Assembly: GCA_964392245.1 (NCBI GenBank)
Contig: CAYMOX010000010.1
Span: 30,909-94,908, forward strand
DNA: 64,000 bases
Source: JAAUUJ01 sp964392245
GTDB taxonomy: Bacteria; Cyanobacteriota; Cyanobacteriia; Thermostichales; Thermostichaceae
Reading direction: 5' to 3'
This document shows positions 27,110 to 35,786 of this stretch, piece by piece. The translations under genes and the position numbers were made by a program. Position 1 is the first letter of the stretch; every line of letters begins with the position of its first letter. The notes under the pieces are model-generated. The model was given only the letters and a program-made list of their open reading frames with translations. It was not told where the DNA came from and did no database searches.

Positions 27110-27300
27110 CCCCCCAGCTGAAACCTTGCCATCTCTAGTAAGGAATTGAAGAAGAATCTGCATCAGCCACCATCCTAGGCCATGGCCTGCGATCCAAACC
27201 CATGACTTCGGTCACAACTCTGGAAGGGGGGATCTGCCCGAACTCGGTCCAGACCCTAATGGGCAGTGGTAGATTGACTGATGGAGTGGTGGTGGTAACA

Positions 27301-29634
27301 ATGGCCTATCAGCGACATCAGCAAACTTTTCGTCCACAGCCCCGACCCCAACCTCAAAACAGGTCGGTTCGCCAGCTCACGTCTACCTCTCCGCAACGGC
27401 AGAGACGTGGAGTGCCCCGATGGTTTCGCCCCATGCTCTCGTTGGTGATTATCTGCGGGTTTATCACGGGAGCCCTCATGGCCTGGGCAACAGCTCATCC
27501 TGAGCGCCTGGCTACCCTGACCCAGACATTTCCCCAGTGGGTTCAGCTTTCGACCCCCCCCATTGATGACACCACTCGGTCAGAAGCCAAAGCTGCCGCC
27601 CTTCAGACCCAGGCTACGGCCCCCACCCTACAACAACCCCAGGATCTTGATCCCTATGCCCTGCATCCACTGGCTGGACTCTCCTATGTCCCCGCGATCA
27701 TGTACCACGACGTGGTTGGGGCCTATAAACAAGTCTGGTTTGACACCACTGAGGCGGAGTTAAGGGAGCATTTTCAGGCGATTCAGGAGGCGGGGGTGGT
27801 CCCGATTTCCATTGATCAGCTCTATGGTCATCTTCGTAATGGCGACCCTCTACCCGAAAAGGCGATTCTCCTGACTTTTGATGATGCCTACCTGGGCCAG
27901 TACGAGAATGCTTACCGACTGTTACAGGAGTATCAATTCCCTGCAGCTTACTTTGTCCAGACAGGGTTTGTCGGTGTTCCCACCAGCAAAGACCATTTCA
28001 CCTGGGATCAAATGCGAGAGATGGATCGCAGCGGCCTGATTACGTTTGCCCCCCATACCGTCAATCATCCCGAAGATCTGCGCCTGCTCCCGGATGATCG
28101 GTTAAAGCGGGAACTGGTGGAGGCCAAGCAGCGGATGGAGGCCGAGCTGGGACATGACATGCACTATTTCGCCTATCCAGCTGGGAATCGAGATGAGCGA
28201 GTCCTGCAGGCGGTGAAGGATGCGGGCTACACCATGGCAGTGACCATGGACAGCGGGTTTACGGGGCAGTCCTCGAATCTGCTAGAGGTGCGGCGCTTTA
28301 ATCAGTTTCGCCTGACTGAAGCTCTGGTGGGGGCCCGAACCCTTGTCAATCTCTCCTTGCCCACCTATGAGTTGCAAGTCACTTCCCCCCTGGAGGTGAT
28401 CCCAGAAGTGATCGATCGGGTTAAAACCACTACCATTCGGGGCGGGCGTCCGGCAACCGTGCACGCTGATCAGCGCTATGACGTCGGTACCCTAATGCGC
28501 CGCTACCAGGCCCCTGCTGGCATCAATGGCAGCTTCTTTTCTATTCCCTGGATTAACTCCTCCAGCAACATCATGGTTGGGCCTGTTTTAAGTGCCAACA
28601 CCGGCACGTTTATTTCAGGACGAGAGGAAGACAATCAGGCAATTCGGGGTCGGCCACTGGTGCTCTTAGGCCAGGATCGAGTTAGCTTTGTTCCTTTTGA
28701 TCCAGACACCATGAATAGCCTGGAGGGGGTGAAATCCCTGATGCCAGATGTTACCGACCTGTTTGTGGCTGGCAGCTGGCTGGTGAAGGATGGCCAACCC
28801 TTGAACCGAACCCAAATCGAATCCTTCCGACTCAGTAGTGCGGCTGAGTTCCGTCCCCGTGCCTTTTTTGGTGTAGATCAGCAGGGACGCACCGTTCTGG
28901 GCACCACTCAAACCCACATTGATGCCACGATCCTGGCCCAGATTCTTCCCCAGACAGGGATTCAGGAGGCTGTGCTTCTGGACTCTGGCTTCAGTACTTC
29001 GCTGATCTACAAAGACGAGATCCTGGCCACTGGCCATGCCACGGCTGAACAACCCAGTCGTCCGGTACCGCATGCGATTCTGCTGTACGATCTGCCAGAA
29101 CTGTGGGCACAAGTAGAAGACGCGAGTCAGGCGACTGCAGAATTTAGCAAACTGGATCTCCTGGTCCAGCTCTTACCCGAGGAACAACAGGAGGCGGCAC
29201 GACAACGACTCAATGCGGTGCTGGCGGGAGAGCAGATTCTGCAACAGCGGGAGAGAGGCGGAGCCATTGTTGCACTTCAACTGGGATTAGCCCGTGTCGC
29301 GGCTGCACAAGGACGTTCAGATCTCTTGCCCTCGGGAGCGGACGGTGTTTATGGCAATGAGGTTGCTGAGGCACTGGTGGCCTTGGGGTTGCGAGGATCG
29401 GGCGCGGGCGGATTAACGGGCTCTGAACAGGGAACAACCGTGGCAACCTACAGCCGTGAACAGGGAAGTCTCCCTTCCGTTGCAAACGCGGGAGCGGAGC
29501 AGGTGGATAGCCGTACTCTGCAAGCCTTATTGGATCAGTTTCAGGCCGCCCCTCCGGCTGTGCTGGTGAGCAGGACCGTCCCCAAGCGGGTTCAGGATGT
29601 TAGCCGCAAACCCCACAACAAAAGCCTCAGTTAA
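27301..29634 (+). CDS. Polysaccharide deacetylase fused to phosphodiester glycosidase-like domain
   Basis: 777 residues. A basic N-terminus, one TM segment (about 45-63), then a NodB deacetylase domain: catalytic/metal Asp194-Asp195 in LLTFDDAY and metal ligands His252 and His256 in PHTVNHPED. From about residue 375 to 600 a second domain (INGSFFSIPW, RPRAFFGVD, LDSGFSTSLIY) resembles the NAGPA/phosphodiester glycosidase family. The C-terminal 150 residues have a helical, possibly peptidoglycan-binding-like region. Likely acts on cell-wall or extracellular glycans in the periplasm. ATG 27301 is preferred over an upstream in-frame ATG at 27202 because homologous sequence begins there. Confidence 0.85.
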   Translation: MAYQRHQQTFRPQPRPQPQNRSVRQLTSTSPQRQRRGVPRWFRPMLSLVIICGFITGALMAWATAHPERLATLTQTFPQWVQLSTPPIDDTTRSEAKAAALQTQATAPTLQQPQDLDPYALHPLAGLSYVPAIMYHDVVGAYKQVWFDTTEAELREHFQAIQEAGVVPISIDQLYGHLRNGDPLPEKAILLTFDDAYLGQYENAYRLLQEYQFPAAYFVQTGFVGVPTSKDHFTWDQMREMDRSGLITFAPHTVNHPEDLRLLPDDRLKRELVEAKQRMEAELGHDMHYFAYPAGNRDERVLQAVKDAGYTMAVTMDSGFTGQSSNLLEVRRFNQFRLTEALVGARTLVNLSLPTYELQVTSPLEVIPEVIDRVKTTTIRGGRPATVHADQRYDVGTLMRRYQAPAGINGSFFSIPWINSSSNIMVGPVLSANTGTFISGREEDNQAIRGRPLVLLGQDRVSFVPFDPDTMNSLEGVKSLMPDVTDLFVAGSWLVKDGQPLNRTQIESFRLSSAAEFRPRAFFGVDQQGRTVLGTTQTHIDATILAQILPQTGIQEAVLLDSGFSTSLIYKDEILATGHATAEQPSRPVPHAILLYDLPELWAQVEDASQATAEFSKLDLLVQLLPEEQQEAARQRLNAVLAGEQILQQRERGGAIVALQLGLARVAAAQGRSDLLPSGADGVYGNEVAEALVALGLRGSGAGGLTGSEQGTTVATYSREQGSLPSVANAGAEQVDSRTLQALLDQFQAAPPAVLVSRTVPKRVQDVSRKPHNKSLS

Positions 29635-29832
29635 ACCATGGCAACCCTGCTGGTGATCATCCCAGCTGATTGCAGGCAGCCCTCCCTTGTCGGGGCATAC
29701 TCATCCATAGGGTGGTTTCCCCCGCCGAATCAGATACGTTAGATTGGCTATTCTTGCTGCCAAGCCGGTGGGCAAGAAGATTGCTTCAGAGCAGACTTAA
29801 CCGCAGCAATCAGTAACTGAGAAGAGGTTTCG

Positions 29833-30558
29833 GTGGCATCTGATCTTCCAACACCAGTGAGTACAGCCCCTCCTTCCGAGCCGTCGTCCGCACTGGCCTC
29901 TCTGCTGGATTCCCTGGTTTACAATGAGCAGGGTCTGATTCCCGCGATTGTCCAGGATCATCTGGATGGCACGGTGCTGATGATGGCCTGGATGAGCCGT
30001 GAGTCTTTAGAAAAAACCTTGCAGACAGGGCAAACCTGCTTCTGGAGTCGATCACGTCAGCGTCTCTGGCTGAAGGGTGAAACCTCGGGTCACATCCAGC
30101 GGGTAAAGCAGGTACAGGTGGATTGCGATCGGGATACGCTCTTGATCCTGGTGGAGCAGGTGGGGGAAATCGCCTGTCACACTGGGGCTCGCAGCTGTTT
30201 CTTCACACCCGTTACCCCGACGGAGGCGACTGCAGCTAAAAGTGATCTAAATCACCTCACCGCTGGATATGGGGCTGATACGCTGTCCCAAGTCTTTGCT
30301 GTGGTTCAGCAACGGCAAGCCTTCCCTCAACCCGATTCCTACACCAGCAAGCTGTTGGCTAAAGGGGATAACGCGATTCTCAAGAAGCTGGGGGAAGAAA
30401 CGGCGGAAGTGGTCATGGCGGCAAAGGACAATGATCCCCAGTCCCTGGCCAGCGAAGTCGCCGATCTTTGGTACCACTGTCTAGTTGCTCTAGCCCATCA
30501 TCACGTGGATATTCGAGATGTCTATCGCCAGCTCCAAGCCCGTCGATCCCCTCAATAA
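29833..30558 (+). CDS. hisIE: Bifunctional phosphoribosyl-AMP cyclohydrolase / phosphoribosyl-ATP pyrophosphatase
   Basis: Steps 2 and 3 of histidine synthesis. 241 residues. HisI part (about 35-140): MMAWMSRESLEKTL, WSRSRQRLWLKGETSGH, the Asp/Cys metal site CDRDTLLI and CHTGARSCFF. HisE part (about 150-241): KLLAKGDNAILKKLGEE, TAEVVMAAKD and EVADLWYHCLVAL. The start is GTG at 29833. The 3' end overlaps the start of the DUF1997 gene by 41 bp in another frame. The 198 bp upstream show no gene. Confidence 0.95.
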   Translation: MASDLPTPVSTAPPSEPSSALASLLDSLVYNEQGLIPAIVQDHLDGTVLMMAWMSRESLEKTLQTGQTCFWSRSRQRLWLKGETSGHIQRVKQVQVDCDRDTLLILVEQVGEIACHTGARSCFFTPVTPTEATAAKSDLNHLTAGYGADTLSQVFAVVQQRQAFPQPDSYTSKLLAKGDNAILKKLGEETAEVVMAAKDNDPQSLASEVADLWYHCLVALAHHHVDIRDVYRQLQARRSPQ

Positions 30559-31213
30559 ACCGGTGCATTCCCCTGAAGATGAGAGTGCTGCATCTCCTCA
30601 TTCCGTTCGGATCCAGGCTGGTCGATGGGGTCAGGTGGATATGGAAACCGAGCGGGAGCCATTGGCTGCGTATCTGCAGGAGCACCAGGAGTGGATTGAT
30701 CGCTGCTTTAAGCCCTTAAAAGTGTTTCCTCTCTCCGAATCTACTTATAAACTGCAGTTTTTCCGCATTGGTGGTCTGGGGTTTGAGCTTGAACCCTGCT
30801 TTGGCGTCAAAATCTGGTCAGAGGAGAATTACATGTTTCGCCTCAGCTCAATCGAGCTGCCCAGTGATGCGGATCTGCCCTATACCGTAGACTGCCAGTC
30901 TTTTTTTCAGCTGCAGGATTTGCCCACCGCTGGGATGACACGGGTGAACTGGGATCTGGAGCTGGATATCTGGATGGAGTTACCCCGCTTTCTTGCCGCT
31001 TTTCCCTACAACCTGGTGTACAACGTGGGGGCCCAGGTGGTACGGCAAGTGACTCGGCGCATGAGTGATCGCCTGACCCACAATGTCTGCACTGATTACT
31101 ACCGTTCGGTGGGCAAGCGTGGCAAAAAGTATCAGGTGGTCGATGTCGCCTGGAAACCTAACACCAGCGGCGATGAAACCTCCAGTGAGATCACGGACGA
31201 GACGGAGATGTGA
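30518..31213 (+). CDS. DUF1997 family protein
   Basis: 231 residues, no TM segments. The central block (YKLQFFRIGGLGFELEP, then a block ending in WMELPRF) followed by RQVTRRMSDRLTHNVCTDYY matches the DUF1997 family, found in cyanobacteria and plastid-bearing eukaryotes and of unknown function. The first 25 residues and last 25 residues are low-complexity and acidic. It begins inside the last codons of hisIE (ATG at 30518), so expression is probably coupled to histidine biosynthesis, although the functional reason is not apparent. Confidence 0.75.
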   Translation: MSIASSKPVDPLNKPVHSPEDESAASPHSVRIQAGRWGQVDMETEREPLAAYLQEHQEWIDRCFKPLKVFPLSESTYKLQFFRIGGLGFELEPCFGVKIWSEENYMFRLSSIELPSDADLPYTVDCQSFFQLQDLPTAGMTRVNWDLELDIWMELPRFLAAFPYNLVYNVGAQVVRQVTRRMSDRLTHNVCTDYYRSVGKRGKKYQVVDVAWKPNTSGDETSSEITDETEM

Positions 31214-31238
31214 TAGCGTTAGCTCTACAGAATTCTGA

Positions 31239-32282
31239 ATGGTTGTGATGACTCAACCTCTGAATGTTGCCATCCTCGGGGCTACAGGAGCGGTGGGAGC
31301 AGAATTGTTAGAGTTATTGGCGGAACGAGCCTTTCCCCTGGCTGATCTAAAACTGTTAGCCTCCCCCCGCTCCGCTGGGATCACCCTGGAATTTCAGGGG
31401 GAAAATATTCCCGTTGAGCCTGTCTCTCCCGCGGCTTTTCAGGGGGTTGATCTGGTCCTGGCTTCAGCGGGGGCTTCAGTCTCTCGGGAATGGGCCCCTG
31501 TAGCTGTAGAGGCCGGAGCCGTCGTCATCGATAATTCCAGTGCTTTTCGCCTCGATCCCACCGTTCCCTTAGTGGTGCCGGAGGTGAATCCTCACGCTGC
31601 GCTCCAACATCAGGGCATTATCGCCAATCCTAACTGCACCACCATCCTCATGTGCGTGGCGATCTATCCCCTGCATCGGATCCATCCCATTCAGAGGGTT
31701 GTGGCTGCCACCTATCAGTCTGCCAGCGGCGCGGGAGCACGGGCCATGCAGGAGCTGGAGCAGCAAAGTCGGGATGTCCTGGCAGGCCTTCCAGCTCAAC
31801 CCCAGGTCTTTCCCTATCCGATCGCTTTTAATCTTTTCCCCCACAACAGCCCCATGCAGGAGAATGGCTATTGTCAGGAGGAAATGAAAATGCTGCTGGA
31901 GTCGCGCAAGATCATGCAGGCTCCCCATCTGCGTCTGACTGCCACCTGTGTGCGTGTCCCCATTTTGCGCACCCATGCCGAGGCGCTGAATCTAGAGTTT
32001 TCTCAACCTTTTCCGGTGCAGGAAGCTCGTCAGATCCTGGCCTCCGCTCCGGGGGTGCGGCTGATCGAAGACTGGCAGGCAAACCGTTTTCCCATGCCCA
32101 TGGATGCGCAAGGACAGGATGCCGTCGCGGTAGGACGAATTCGCCAGGATATTTCCCATGATCAGGCATTGGAATTGTGGTTATGTGGGGATCAGTTGCG
32201 CAAAGGGGCCGCCCTGAATGCAGTTCAGATTGCTGAGTTTCTTTTTGTGCAGTCTCAGGTTCTGCCTGAACTGGCGAAGTAA
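31239..32282 (+). CDS. asd: Aspartate-semialdehyde dehydrogenase
   Basis: NADPH-dependent reduction of aspartyl phosphate to aspartate semialdehyde, the branch step to lysine/diaminopimelate, threonine and methionine. 347 residues. N-terminal NADP motif ILGATGAVGAELL, the Asn-Ser-Ser stretch VIDNSSAFR, catalytic Cys in IANPNCTT, and the substrate/His region TCVRVPILRTHAEAL. ATG 31239; a second ATG at 31248 is equally placed. Followed by a 229-bp leader to mreB, so it supplies wall precursor next to wall-shape genes. Confidence 0.95.
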   Translation: MVVMTQPLNVAILGATGAVGAELLELLAERAFPLADLKLLASPRSAGITLEFQGENIPVEPVSPAAFQGVDLVLASAGASVSREWAPVAVEAGAVVIDNSSAFRLDPTVPLVVPEVNPHAALQHQGIIANPNCTTILMCVAIYPLHRIHPIQRVVAATYQSASGAGARAMQELEQQSRDVLAGLPAQPQVFPYPIAFNLFPHNSPMQENGYCQEEMKMLLESRKIMQAPHLRLTATCVRVPILRTHAEALNLEFSQPFPVQEARQILASAPGVRLIEDWQANRFPMPMDAQGQDAVAVGRIRQDISHDQALELWLCGDQLRKGAALNAVQIAEFLFVQSQVLPELAK

Positions 32283-32511
32283 GAGCCGAGGATGTTTCCA
32301 TTTCCCACCGGCAGCCTCTTGAATCCATTCCCTGCACAACCCGGATAAATCGGCTATCCTAGTCGGGCAGAGGTTTACTCCTGGCATCTTCAACCCGTTG
32401 CCCCCAGCCACAAGCAGCACCCCGTTGATCCCCAGACCCTTGCTTGGAGGTGAACCCCCCTGGTTGCAGTTGCAGGCAGCTATCGAGTCTCGTTCATGGA
32501 GTCAAATCACT

Positions 32512-33540
32512 GTGGGATTGTTTAGTCGTTTCTCGCGCGACATGGGAATTGATCTGGGAACAGCTAACACCCTGGTCTATGTAGCTGGACGGGGAATCGT
32601 GTTACAGGAACCCTCAGTTGTCGCCATTGATCAAAACACTAAGATGCCCCTGACAGTAGGGGAAGATGCCAAAAAGATGCTGGGCCGGACCCCTGGCAAT
32701 ATTATTGCGGTGCGTCCTCTCCGCGATGGGGTCATTGCTGACTTTGATACTGCAGAGATGATGCTGAAGCACTTCATTCACCGCGTGCATGAGGGTCGGT
32801 ATCTGATTGCCCCTCGGATTGTGATCGGCATTCCCAGTGGCGTTACCGGGGTGGAGCGACGGGCTGTGATGGAAGCGGCCCTGCAGGCAGGGTCAAGGGA
32901 GGTCTATCTGGTGGATGAACCCGTGGCGGCAGCGATTGGCGCGGGTCTACCCGTTCAAGAGGCCACCGGCAATATGATCATTGATATTGGGGGGGGCACC
33001 ACAGAAGTGGCAGTCCTCAGCTTGCAGGGGATCGTCTTGAGTGAGTCTGTGCGGGTTGCGGGGGATGAGCTCAGCGAAGCCATTGCCCAGTACATGAAAA
33101 AAGTGCATAACTTGGTGATCGGGGAACGCACGGCGGAGGAAATTAAAATCCAGATCGGCTCCGCCTACCCGATTCAGGAAGAGCTGATCATGGAGGTGCG
33201 AGGTCTGCATCTCTTATCCGGCCTCCCCCGCACTGTGACTGTCAAAAGTCCTGAGATCCGTGAGAGCATGGCGGAACCCCTATCCGTGATCGTTGAGGCC
33301 ATCAAACGCACCCTGGAACGGACCCCTCCCGAGCTTGCCGCAGATATTATTGATCGCGGTATCATGCTGGCAGGAGGAGGGGCGCTGCTCAAGGGACTGG
33401 ACGCTCTGATCAGCCATGAGACTGGCATTCTGGTTCACATCGCACCCGATCCCCTCAGCTGTGTTGTGTTAGGCACAGGCCGGGTTCTGGAGGATTTCAA
33501 ATCTCTGGGACGTGTTCTAAGTAACAGCTTCAAGGGTTAG
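32512..33540 (+). CDS. mreB: Rod shape-determining protein MreB
   Basis: Bacterial actin homologue that organises lateral wall synthesis on the inner face of the membrane. 342 residues. Phosphate-1 motif MGIDLGTANTLVY, phosphate-2 IDIGGGTTEVAV, adenosine motif MLAGGGALLKG. I chose the GTG at 32512 because it yields the family-typical N-terminus (MGLFSRFSRDMG) and has GGAG about 10 bases upstream; the open frame extends further left to a TTG at 32398, which would give an atypical 38-residue extension. First gene of mreBCD. Confidence 0.96.
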   Translation: MGLFSRFSRDMGIDLGTANTLVYVAGRGIVLQEPSVVAIDQNTKMPLTVGEDAKKMLGRTPGNIIAVRPLRDGVIADFDTAEMMLKHFIHRVHEGRYLIAPRIVIGIPSGVTGVERRAVMEAALQAGSREVYLVDEPVAAAIGAGLPVQEATGNMIIDIGGGTTEVAVLSLQGIVLSESVRVAGDELSEAIAQYMKKVHNLVIGERTAEEIKIQIGSAYPIQEELIMEVRGLHLLSGLPRTVTVKSPEIRESMAEPLSVIVEAIKRTLERTPPELAADIIDRGIMLAGGGALLKGLDALISHETGILVHIAPDPLSCVVLGTGRVLEDFKSLGRVLSNSFKG

Positions 33541-33555
33541 GAGAGAGTAGTCTGA

Positions 33556-34311
33556 GTGAATGGTATTCGGCTGTTGTGGATGCAGTATGGCCTGGGCATT
33601 GTCATGACTGTGTTGGTGCTGTCCCTGGCCTGGGGATTGCGGCAGACCCAAGCAGCCATGCTCGTGGATTTTTATCATTGGGTAACCCAACTTTGGCATC
33701 CTCAGGTCACTGCCGATCTGATCCTAAAGCAGGCTAGTAATCTGGAACTGCAGGCCCAGGTGGAAGAACTCCGCTATCAAAATCGGGAGCTGAAGCAGCT
33801 GCTGGGCTTCGTGAATCAACTGCCTGGCAGAAGTTTACCTGCCCCTGTAATGGGTCGGAATCTGGACAACTGGTGGCAGCAACTGACGCTGGCTCGCGGG
33901 CAGAGCGACGGAGTCAAGGTGGGTGACATCGTCATGGCCCCAGGAGGGTTGGTCGGACGTGTGGAGGAGATCAGCGATCGCACCAGTCGTGTCTTGCTCA
34001 TCAGTGATCCCACCAGTCGAGTGGGGGTCATGCTCAGTCGGACCCGCCAGATGGGGGTTTTACGGGGCACCAGTTCCCAAACTGCCCTCCTGGAATTTTT
34101 TGACAAAGCCCCCCAGGTGGAAGTCAAAGATACCGTGGTCACCTCAGGACTCAGCCAGTTATACCCACCTGGATTAATGGTAGGCTATGTGCGGTCTATT
34201 AATCTTGACGCCAGTCCTGCCCCTCAGGCTGAAGTGGAGTTGACGGCCCCCCTGGGTCTGCTGGAATGGGGCGTAATTTATACCTATGGATCGACTGCCA
34301 CAGCCAATTAA
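33556..34311 (+). CDS. mreC: Rod shape-determining protein MreC
   Basis: 251 residues. One N-terminal TM segment (GLGIVMTVLVLSLAWGL), a coiled coil around residues 60-85 (LQAQVEELRYQNRELKQL), then the periplasmic beta-barrel domain with ARGQSDGVKVGDIVM and GLVGRVEEI, typical of MreC. It links MreB to periplasmic wall enzymes. GTG start 15 bp after the mreB stop. The 3' end overlaps mreD by 26 bp. Confidence 0.93.
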   Translation: MNGIRLLWMQYGLGIVMTVLVLSLAWGLRQTQAAMLVDFYHWVTQLWHPQVTADLILKQASNLELQAQVEELRYQNRELKQLLGFVNQLPGRSLPAPVMGRNLDNWWQQLTLARGQSDGVKVGDIVMAPGGLVGRVEEISDRTSRVLLISDPTSRVGVMLSRTRQMGVLRGTSSQTALLEFFDKAPQVEVKDTVVTSGLSQLYPPGLMVGYVRSINLDASPAPQAEVELTAPLGLLEWGVIYTYGSTATAN

Positions 34312-34858
34312 ACGCTCTCTGATCTGGGTAGGCACAGCATGCTCAGGTCTGGCCTGTTCGTTAGCCCCCTGGGTGCGGGGTCCGAGTCTGGAACTCATGG
34401 GATTGACTCCCGACTGGCCGCTGATCTGGGTGGTGTGCTGGAGTGTCCGTCGGACGATGTGGCAGGGGGCTGTGGCGGGGATTGTTCTGGGCTGGATCCA
34501 GGATGGACTCTCCTATCCCCAACCGACCCATTCCCTGAGTTTGGCATTAGTGGGCATTTTGACCGCCCGTCTGCAGAAGCAGCGTTACATTCAGGAGGAT
34601 TTCATTTCCATTGCCCTGATTGTGTTTGGCATGGTGGTGATTGCTCAGACCATCCTGGCCCTGCAGTGGACATTGTTAACCCTGATCCAGTGGCAGCCTC
34701 ACCTGGCCAGCAGTGTGGGCCCCCCCTCACTTGCGGTAATCTGGGCCAACCATCAACGCACCGCACTTACATCGGCTATTCTCAGCAGTCTCTGGGCCCC
34801 GATTCTTTACTTACCTCTACGCCAGTGGTGGCAGCAGGATATGCCTGGAGATGCGTGA
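34286..34858 (+). CDS. mreD: Rod shape-determining protein MreD
   Basis: 190-residue polytopic inner-membrane protein with about five hydrophobic spans, including GAVAGIVLGWIQDGLSYP and IALIVFGMVVIAQTILAL. Position directly after mreC and the family-like core (gating-type Gly/Asp in GWIQDGL) identify it; sequence conservation in MreD is low. The start ATG lies 26 bp inside mreC, implying translational coupling. Confidence 0.85.
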   Translation: MDRLPQPIKRSLIWVGTACSGLACSLAPWVRGPSLELMGLTPDWPLIWVVCWSVRRTMWQGAVAGIVLGWIQDGLSYPQPTHSLSLALVGILTARLQKQRYIQEDFISIALIVFGMVVIAQTILALQWTLLTLIQWQPHLASSVGPPSLAVIWANHQRTALTSAILSSLWAPILYLPLRQWWQQDMPGDA

Positions 34859-34903
34859 TAGGTCTGACAGCGAATCAGGATTCAGAACCCCACGGGCTTC
34901 GAC

Positions 34904-34909
34904 TAAAAT
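34904..34909 (+). promoter_or_regulatory. Candidate -10 element for the ferredoxin gene
   Basis: TAAAAT, 17 bases after TTCAGA (34881-34886, 4 of 6 matches to the -35 consensus). The ferredoxin start lies 30 bases downstream and is preceded by a very strong AGGAGGGG ribosome site (34926-34933). Weak call on the -35 side. Confidence 0.35.
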
Positions 34910-34938
34910 GACAAAGGTTAAATCAGGAGGGGAAGGCC

Positions 34939-35166
34939 ATGCCACACACCATTATCACGGATGTCTGTGAAGGGATTGCGGATTGTGAGGCGGCCTGTCC
35001 TGTAGCCTGCATTCATCCAGGTGAGACCAAGAATGCCAAGGGCACCGACTATTTCTGGATCGACTTCGCCACCTGTATCGACTGTGGGATTTGTCTCCAG
35101 GTCTGTCCGGTCGAGGGAGCGATCGTGGCAGAAGAGAAACCAGAACTGCAGCGAACGCCTGCATGA
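34939..35166 (+). CDS. Bacterial-type ferredoxin, probably 7Fe (3Fe-4S plus 4Fe-4S)
   Basis: 75 residues. The second cluster motif is complete: CIDCGICLQVCP. The first lacks its second cysteine: C10-x5-C16-x3-C20-P with Ile13 where a Cys would complete Cxx-C, the pattern that in 7Fe ferredoxins binds a [3Fe-4S] cluster. Soluble low-potential electron carrier; the partner reductase is unknown. ATG 34939 follows an AGGAGGGG ribosome site by five bases, so expression may be high. Convergent with the Yip1-like gene, with 14 bp between stops. Confidence 0.9.
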   Translation: MPHTIITDVCEGIADCEAACPVACIHPGETKNAKGTDYFWIDFATCIDCGICLQVCPVEGAIVAEEKPELQRTPA

Positions 35167-35180
35167 TTAGAGCTCGGCAA

Positions 35181-35702
35181 CTAGCCTAGTGAAGACAAGA
35201 CACTCAAGCCACTGCCGATCCATCCAAACGCCACAAAGATGGCAGCAAAAGCCAGAGGGATAAGCAGTATCAGCCGTTGCCAGCTAAGATCCAGAGCAAC
35301 GGCCACTGCCTGCACCTGCAAATAGAGAAACCATCCCAGGGCTGCCAGTCCTAGCAGAACCCCAGCCACTCCGCCGATCGCCTGAGCTGGAGCCAGGAAC
35401 ACCCAGGGAATGCCTGCAAAGCCTGAGAGGACCAGGATCTCCCGAAACGAGTTTGATCTTCCCCAACTGTAGGATAGAAGACTGAGAAGCGCACACAGAC
35501 AGAGCCAGCCCCCTAACCCCCAGAAAATGCTACTGGCCAGGGTAGCCGGGACAAAGCCCTGACGGCGTCCAGCGTCGATCAAATTTACAACAGCCACCAC
35601 CAGGACGGCTTGCCCCAATTGAGGCTGAGATCGCAAGGTCCGCAACGTTTGCTGGGGCAAGAACCAGACCCCATAGAGATGATCAAGAAGAGAAGCCAGC
35701 AT
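35181..35702 (-). CDS. Yip1-like polytopic membrane protein
   Basis: 173 residues with five hydrophobic spans separated by short loops. The pattern (N-terminal LYGVWFLPQQTLRTL amphipathic stretch, then WGLGGWLCLCALLSLLSYSWG and VLSGFAGIPWVFLAP) resembles the Yip1/YIP family domain. Bacterial members have no established function. ATG at 35702. It is the 3' neighbour, across 84 bp, of no other gene on its strand except the GGDEF/EAL gene that lies to its right and ends at 35787. Confidence 0.65.
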   Translation of the reverse strand: MLASLLDHLYGVWFLPQQTLRTLRSQPQLGQAVLVVAVVNLIDAGRRQGFVPATLASSIFWGLGGWLCLCALLSLLSYSWGRSNSFREILVLSGFAGIPWVFLAPAQAIGGVAGVLLGLAALGWFLYLQVQAVAVALDLSWQRLILLIPLAFAAIFVAFGWIGSGLSVLSSLG

Positions 35703-35786
35703 GGACAGTCATGTCTCGCGAAATGCCTCTGTCCAGGATAACGTCTTGGCTGCAGAAATCATTGCGGGCCTCTCCATAAACCGGGG

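Noticed and set aside
29635..29832. Possible RNA gene in the gap before hisIE
   Set aside because: I looked for a T-loop and an acceptor-stem pairing and found neither; no repeat or terminator is visible.
32398..32511. N-terminal extension of MreB from the TTG at 32398
   Set aside because: MreB proteins start close to the phosphate-1 motif; the GTG at 32512 has a ribosome site and gives normal length.
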